Shown one piece after another: positions 56,989 through 64,000 of a stretch of DNA of 64,000 nt; position 1 is the first letter of the stretch, and each line of letters starts with the position of its first letter. The position numbers and the translations under genes are program-made. Below the pieces are notes generated by a model that was not told the origin of the DNA, searched no databases, and was given only the letters and a program-made list of their open reading frames with translations. Source of the DNA: Pardosa pseudoannulata (Eukaryota > Arthropoda > Arachnida > Araneae > Lycosidae); contig CM063503.1 of assembly GCA_032207245.1 (NCBI GenBank), forward strand, positions 104,028,387 to 104,092,386, given 5' to 3'.

Positions 56989-58351
56989 AAGTGAGCAAAA
57001 GTTGAGTGGAAGTTAGAAAGCAAATTCATGACTTTCTCACAAATATAATGAGATTATTTACGCTTTGGTTTCATTTGAACCGAAAGTGATGATAATCCTA
57101 TGTCGCTAAAGTTTAAAAAAAAAAGGTTGCAAAATGGCAAGGGAGTCCTTATTTTTGACTTTCTTATATTGTATCTTATATTTGACTTTAATTCACAACA
57201 TGTTTCTAAAAATTTCCATATAGTCAACCTACAATTATTTGTAAATTTTAAATGCCCGAAGACTTGAAAAAGTGACTAAAATTCATAAAAAGCCCCTCCA
57301 TTTTAATCAGGATAAATTTAGAATGACACGATTGTCGACAGTTGTTTTTAAATATTAATTACTATATTGATATTAGAAACAGCAAAGTCACCTGTCTTCG
57401 GAGATTCAAATTTGCCTACTAGTAAAACAGAGTAGTGCTCATCATATACATTACAAAGCTTAAAATCTGCAACGAATAGATAATAAATGACGCAAATGAT
57501 TTATTACTCATACACTCAGTTAACACGCTCATCTCAAAAAACACGGAAGTGTCTCTGTCAGATAAAGCTGGGAGAAGGAAAATATTTCTCGTACACGAAA
57601 TAAGCTCGTTGAATGACAAGCGTAAAACGTGATCTTAGAGAAAAGATAATTAATTAATACCCAGGCGTTTGTATGTTAAATTGCAATAACACTTTAAAAT
57701 ATCTTATTTGTATAACTAGTCGAGGTTCTCGTCCTAAACGAGACCGGGAGAGCAATGAAAGCATGAGGCCTATTTTAAATTCAGATTAAAGATCCGTTCT
57801 CTCAGGCAAAATTAAACTACTTAAAATAACATCCGAGTTTTAAAAACCGTTTATTACATCTGGGTATTTTAACCCCAAATTTAAGTGAAGGTCAGAAGTT
57901 TATTAAACTGAATGAAACGTATATATCAAGTGAAAGAATGTTTTGGCAGGGTGTAATAAGTCTTTCTACAGAAATATAATCAATCATAATTAATATTCAC
58001 AAATTAATATTCAAATGTAAATTGTGTAAAAATATCCCGGAGCAGGTCTAAAATCCAAAAATCTTTGCATCCTGAACGCTTTAAAATGGCCCCTTCCTCC
58101 CGACCCATCACACTTTACATATCATGATTATATTAATTAAAAAATTATACTTTTTCTTTTCAAGATACTGTTATAAATCTTAAATGTTTATCTCAAAATA
58201 TGGATCTCACAGACTCCTGTTCTTTTTTCTCATTATGTATAAAGACTTATTTTTATGATATAGTTGCTGTATATTAAACAATTTAACTGTGGGATTCAAA
58301 AATTATTTAAAACTTCATTTTATTCAGAATAAATATTGCGGCAAATGACTT
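56989..58351. other. AT-rich stretch, no gene seen
   Basis: A 66-codon minus frame (57419-57619) has no recognisable domain. Confidence 0.4.
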
Positions 58352-58514
58352 TTACGGTCTACTGTTTTGTTCACGGGGGGGGGGGGCAATAAGACCAAGG
58401 AGACCTAGTGCTTAAAGCTGATTCCGAACGGCTACGAACATCCAGCAAACGGGATTCGAACTCACGAACTACGGTGCCGTAGAGCAGCGCTCTACCATTC
58501 GGCTATCGTTCGAC
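58352..58514 (-). repeat. SINE lacking its 3' tail, with a 12-G run
   Basis: TTACGGTCTACTGTTTTG, then a run of 12 G where GAGGGCT is expected, central block GATTCCGAACGGCTACGAAC, B box relic CGGGATTCGAACTCACG and head GGCTATCGTTCGAC. Its head is of the TAGAGCGCTGCTC variant. The G run looks like expansion of the GAGGG motif. Confidence 0.82.
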
Positions 58515-58622
58515 GTTAAAACATTAATTAAAAAATACTGACAGTACCACTTCTAATTTTTAAAGTTACCATACAAATGAATAAATTACCTCGATGATAG
58601 TTTTAGAGAAGTGATATAAGTT
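58515..58622. other. AT-rich spacer
   Basis: Nothing recognised. Confidence 0.35.
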
Positions 58623-58690
58623 TTTGGTTTGGTTAGGATTGGAACGCTACGATCTACCTTTTGTAACACGAGGGTTACTAAGATTGGAGA
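58623..58690 (-). mobile_element. Head-less SINE fragment
   Basis: TTTGGTTTGGTTAGGATTGG, AACGCTACGATCTACC and TTTGTAACACGAGGGTTACT match the 3' body. The 5' part is missing. Confidence 0.78.
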
Positions 58691-61439
58691 AGTGCGTTTT
58701 TTACCACCATTCTTCCAAAAAAGGCTCTATTTGGAGTAATTTCATGGTCAACGTAAGTTATTTTTTTTATGCTGATGAATGAAAAATAACGCTTCCTTTA
58801 CTTATCGTGTGATAATTACTATAAATAAAATCTATCATACATGACTAATAGTCACCTTATTTAATAAATATACATTAATAACCATAAAAAATAAGCAGAA
58901 AAGTAGAAGAAAACCCAGTTAATTAACACAAAATTATTGACCAGTTATTTTTTATCAGACACCCTGTTTAAGCAAGAGCAGTAACTAACCATCTATTATA
59001 CGAATTTAGAACTTACCTACAATAATCCAAGAAAAAAGTATGTACTTTGGTCGTCAATCACTGGACTTTACTCTAGTTACCACTATATCACCCATATTAC
59101 CCTGACCACTTTTTGACGCAAAATTTGGAGCCAACCAAAGCCTTTTTTTTTATTATTAACTTTAAACCAAACACTATCTATCTATATCTACCTATCTAAA
59201 AATCCTAGCTGATAAAAAATAATCCTAGCTGATAAATAAACCATTGTTATGTAAGAAACAGCACTTTCTTTTCCTTAGTATTTTGTAGAAACCTTGCTGA
59301 GAAGTCCACATTTCTTTTTGGAGAGGTTTTTTTACTCAAACATATGGCCAGTTGTACAAATACAGTTAGCATTGCATTATTACAATCTAGAGATTAAGAA
59401 TAATTGTTATTGCACAATGGATATTCAGTTGCATGAGGTCATTAAATGGTCCATTCACCATATAACATTTTAAATGTAAATAATATAAAGTAATAATACT
59501 AAGTAAAACTATAATATACATCATAAGAGGACTGTGCAACAGCTCAGTAGGATGCACATTCCACTGGTAAGAAAGAAGAATAAGTCTAGATCTTAGTTAA
59601 ATACTCTACACTATGTCCTACACTTTATACGCCGTATCAATTGAGTTGCAGCTGTTCTAAAAATTAACTCAAATTACATTGTCCCACTGCAGGAATATAA
59701 AGCTCCATTTACAACATTATGATAGTTACACCTGTAAGCAAAAATAGGTATAAATTTTGCAAAAATTATTTAGTTAAATTTAAATGAAGCCTTTCTTTTG
59801 CTTGTAAACAGGATTTTTAAAAGTCAAAATTATAATCATCCATTCACGTTTCCAGACTTAGAATAGTATTTTTAGCTATATTTCATTATTTAAAATACTC
59901 TCCATCATTTGCTGTTTTTGACGCAGCAATTGATAATATATATTTATGACAGACAGTTGAAAAATAATCTTCATTTATAGAGATGAATTGAGTTGTCTAA
60001 AACAGCATCGAAACAAAAAGGATTATAAGAAAGCTTTCCTCGTGTATTATTTTTATTAATGCTTCGCTTTCAATATATTTAAACCAACTAAAAGAACCAA
60101 TTTGACACTTCCTTTTAAAGATGAAGTCAACAACCTGTCAGTTTACTCCTCAAGCATATAAAAGATTATTCAAACTAATAGGAAACAATTAAGCATTTAT
60201 GTAAAACGTTTGGCGATAAATCATTCAGTTCAATGATTCAATATTTATCCTTTTACCCTGGAGGTAAACTAACGTACCTGATCAATTACATACATAGGCT
60301 TATCATTTTTATGTTGTTTTGACGCAAATCTCTAAAACGAAATTTGATGATGTTATGGGAATCAACATCAAAACAAAATTTTAAGATCGGTACAGTGAGA
60401 AAATAGGTTAATGCCTGAAGGTAAATGGCAACCCGCTCAGAAGAATACAAGAGAAAGGCAAGTGAATGTTTTGTGAATGTCGGTAAACTAAAAAGAACGA
60501 TCTTGTTTGAACATTTTTCATCCCATGACAGCAGACCTGGGGCAAAAGCTATCGCCTATAACGAACTGCATATTTTTTCACTCTTTATTTTGTAGCTATA
60601 CAAGTTACCATAAACTATACCGTGACATATAGACCCCCATGAATAATGGGGTAAGCGTGGTTAATAGGAAGATAGATACGAATGCTTACTTTAAACGCTT
60701 CGGAGAAAACTGACGAATTCTTGACATACAATGGGTATCTCTGTATATTCTATTCCCTTTACGATAGATACGGTGTCATGTAAAAAAAATAAATAGTGGC
60801 CACTCTTGTGAATACGTTTTTCTCTTAACTTCCCCCAACACCTCATTTCTTTTGACCTCCAGTGTGAGTATATATATTTAAAAGACTTATTTTTATGATT
60901 TTTAAAGCAGCCTGACAAATTTATAGATATATACATCACAGTTTAGCATACCAAATGCAAAAGCTATGCTTAACCTCCCTATTTATGTTTAACCCTTTGC
61001 GGTAACAGCAAAAAAGCTTAGCGAAAAATTACCGACACACTTTGAAGTTTATCGTTTCCGTCCGAAGGTCGATTTACTGTTGTACAATGTCATGTCGAGC
61101 ATAGCCCCACATAAAAATGGGGTATTAAAAAAAGTATGGAGTAATTAACACGTTAATGCTAGCGTCTTTTAAGGACAGTTACAAAATATTTCATAGAATA
61201 TTTTTGCTTTCAGGAAAGGGATTTTACTCTCCAGCAAAGGTAAATGACAGTCCTATAAATAATCCACGAAAGTTTTCAAATATATCACTTATAAAGTTAT
61301 TTGAATCGACATTTTACGATTTTTTGAACATCATACGTAAATCTACATTTTCAACTGGTAACTGAAATTATCAAAAACAGCTTTATTATAAGGTATAATT
61401 TCACAGTAGTTATTGTATGTGCAATAACCCATCCCCCCT
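58691..61439. other. AT-rich stretch with minor repeats
   Basis: AATCCTAGCTGATAAA occurs in tandem at 59201-59216 and 59221-59236 after a CTAT-rich patch. A tRNA-like ACAGCTCAGTAGGATGC at about 59538-59554 lacks a good B box. Orphan TTAA-type ends lie at 60990 (TTAACCCTTTGCGG) and 61146 (TTAACACGTTAATGCTAGCG). An 82-codon minus frame (60691-60939) has no recognisable domain. Confidence 0.4.
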
Positions 61440-61528
61440 CAAAAAAAAAAAAAAAAAAGGAAGAAAAAAAGAAAAAAAACCAAGACCACGAATATTATAT
61501 ATATAATATCTATATTATATCTATATCT

Positions 61529-61611
<83 letters not shown>

Positions 61612-61652
61612 ATATATATATAATATATATATATATAATATCTATATTTATA

Positions 61653-61685
<33 letters not shown>
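61440..61685. repeat. Poly-A then long TA/TATC microsatellite
   Basis: An A run at 61441-61458 is followed by GA-rich bases and then about 190 bp of TA and TATATC repeats (about 61493-61685). An 83-codon frame rich in Y, I and F over it is an artefact. Confidence 0.95.
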
Positions 61686-61690
<5 letters not shown>

Positions 61691-64000
61691 TCTATGATGT
61701 TTAAACCGACAGTTAATTACTCATGAAGACAGACTGAAATATGAAATAGTCAAGGTTGTTTAAATCCGTACTTCTTTTACTCAGTGCATTCCATAATAAC
61801 TTAGATTTAAGACATTCATCAATATATATTCAGTAGAATTCACCCAGGTTACATTACCATGGCTCAAGGAAAAAAAATGTAGAGATCTAATTCGAGTTTA
61901 TTGCATAAAATTGGAGTAATCATTGTTCTCTAGACCTAGCCCGATATTTATAATAAAATAAAAAATGATACCATGCCTTTAACCACTAAAAATAACAGAT
62001 CAAAACAAAACAAGAATCTACACCTTTCAAATTCAATGCATCAGCAAACTAAATCCGTGTGATATTCAGAGAAAGGTGAAATAAAAAGTTAATTATAATT
62101 AACAAATAAAAAAACTAACATTTAATACGTTTGACCCGAATTCCAACTAAACATTATATGACTAATTCTTTGGGTTCACTGGACAACACCTTATATATCA
62201 GAATACAATTAAGATAAGTACAAAAGAACGCCGAAACAACAAAATGAAAAAAGCAAAATTTCAATGTCACGTGTACGCATCACTCGATAATTGTCTCCGG
62301 TTAAACATGCTGTTTCTTCTTGGTGTTATTGGTAATTATATTCATTACATTTTGCCCCGAAGCTTAAAGTTGAATACGTAACAGGTTTATCTGACGTTAC
62401 TGAACGCGCCCGTTACAATATACCCTTGAAAATTATTTTAACAGGAAAATTGTATGTGCATATTCTCTGGAAATTGTTGCATCATAAAACTAAGGCTAAA
62501 TTGTCACACACAATTGTGTTGCAGCTTTTACTTAGCACATAGTATTTTGATTTCATTCTTTTTCCCAAAAAAGGTAAATCACAAATTTTAAATGTTACTA
62601 TTGTGATGAAAGGAAAACTTTTCCGAAAATTTTATTTTCTATAATGTTATTAGGGGATTCCAACTTCATTCGGAATACAATAGTACAAAGTAATAATATT
62701 TGATGTTTTCTAATAATATAATTAGATAGGACAAAATCTTTTTGCCAGAATATATCAAAAATATAAATTTTAAGCCGATTTAAACTTTAAATAGGTGGTA
62801 ATATCCTGGGTTGATTATACTTTTGAACTTTAATACTTTTCATTTACACACCCCAAAAAAATCAATACAAAATACTTTGCAAGCAGTTCTAGTGTCATTG
62901 AATAAATTGTTGATATTTTCCTTTACTGGGAATTTAGTATCATTCGATGACTAAAGGAGCAATTAGTGCCGAAATATCTGCTATTTTACTATATATTGTA
63001 ACAATTAATCGCAAGGCATAGTCATCAAACAGACGATCACGATTTTAAATAATCATAATTGTCTCGATAATGTTGCCAATCTTGTTAATTTAGACAAGTC
63101 ATCAAGTTTTGGAGAGTCTTATAAAATAAGAGAATTATGCTGTATATTTGACCATTTCACCTGTTGTATGTTACCACTTTAAATGAACATTAACTGTACA
63201 ACGATTTTTCTTTGATGTTTCTTGTAGTAAAACGAAGAGTCCAACTAGACATATTTCGCAAAGAAAATATTTTTTAAGAAATTCATCATTGAATAAATCA
63301 TATTTAAAATACTAGTTATTAACCCCCTGAAATATTGGATTTCACAACATACGGGCGATTCTCTTACCATTTCAGTTTTAGATTATCCGTGCATATACAT
63401 GCATTAAATAACACGAATAATCGTGAGTTCTCTGTTAAGAAAATGCAGTTATGGTCGCAATCAAAACAGGTGAAGCAATTACTGCTGCAGGAGATTAATC
63501 ATAATTATTCTTTTAAGCTCAGTTTAAAAATAAAGCGATTTAGATGACTTCTATATTAGTCAGGTCTCTGAGAGACTAAAATAAAATAAAGTAAAATAAA
63601 ACCTTTGACCGGCATTAATTTTGATCACTGTACAATATAAAACTAAGAAAACTGAAGAAAATCATTTTATAGATTCTATGTCAGTGACCTACGTAATCCA
63701 ATTAAGTAACACTCACGAAAACAACTTACTTAAAAGAAGACATGAAACGTATTTTATATATTTAGTCACGACTTACCAAGACCTACAAACGAAAGACCTC
63801 TAAAACTCTCGGAGTTGTAAAGAAAACGAGATTTCTGATAAAACTGGACATTTATCCTCCACGATAAAGGCGATGTTAGACTGAACACCTCCCAGAAATT
63901 TACAAAATATTTAATCATAAAACTTCTCCAATTAAAGAGCAAGATTTTACTTGGTAGCCAACTATAAAAAAATTATGAAAAATACTGGCTTTACTTTGAA
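61686..64000. other. AT-rich stretch to window end, no gene identified
   Basis: A 70-codon frame (63335-63547) and a 60-codon frame (63621-63803) match nothing I recognise. No SINE or TTAA/hAT pair was noticed in the last 2.3 kb. Confidence 0.4.

Noticed and set aside
60990..61165. TTAACCCTTTGCGG and TTAACACGTTAATGC as ends of one TTAA element
   Set aside because: The two ends are in the same orientation and not inverted repeats of one another. No partner end was found for either.
61439..61690. 83-codon Y/I-rich frame
   Set aside because: It is a translation of the TA/TATC microsatellite.
1..64000. CRISPR arrays, operons, phage or viral insertions
   Set aside because: There are no regularly spaced repeats with unique spacers, no clustered long frames and no viral protein motifs. 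The element content is that of an animal nuclear genome.

Overview
The window is AT-rich non-coding nuclear DNA from a multicellular animal, most likely an arthropod. The reasons are dense tRNA-derived SINEs, TTAA-flanked piggyBac-type elements, hAT elements with 8-bp target duplications, a Helitron-like element of a type common in arthropods, and long microsatellites. A spider is my guess from the general look of the SINE family; the sequence does not prove it. No bacterial-style operons, ribosome binding sites, CRISPR arrays, rRNA genes or functional tRNA genes are visible. No open reading frame looks like a complete host gene. The recognisable coding relics are the C-terminal ends of transposases: two piggyBac-type and two hAT-type.

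Layout. 1-9.7 kb: SINE copies, a short piggyBac-type element (1491-2067) with a C-terminal transposase scrap, an inverted pair of related hAT-like elements (4155-4916 and 5766-6421), and a composite piggyBac/SINE unit (6782-8047). 9.7-19 kb: a hAT relic with repeated GATTTAAATC boxes, long poly-A runs, several hairpins, three SINE-type copies and microsatellites. 19-29 kb: a 4.6-kb stretch with little structure, then four SINE copies, a second copy of the composite unit (24.36-25.31 kb) and a hAT-like element (27948-28632). 29-41 kb: a 57-bp perfect foldback with a 5-bp direct repeat, a 278-bp TTAA element, a Helitron-like element carrying a tRNA-like segment, old SINEs, a diverged tandem duplication (38.37 and 39.74 kb) and the second GATTTAAATC hAT. 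41-54 kb: SINEs, a 965-bp hAT-like element with an exact 8-bp duplication, a long GT tract, two TTAA elements and a SINE inserted in a SINE. 54-64 kb: a short hAT-like element, three head-less SINE copies, two fuller SINE copies, and long TA/TATC repeats.

How the parts work together. Nothing here works as a pathway. The window is a record of cut-and-paste transposons reduced to their ends and of SINEs copied by a partner LINE that is not present. Exact or near-exact target duplications at many elements allow precise boundaries and some relative dating. Host exons, if any, are small and unproven. The segment may be intron or intergenic DNA.
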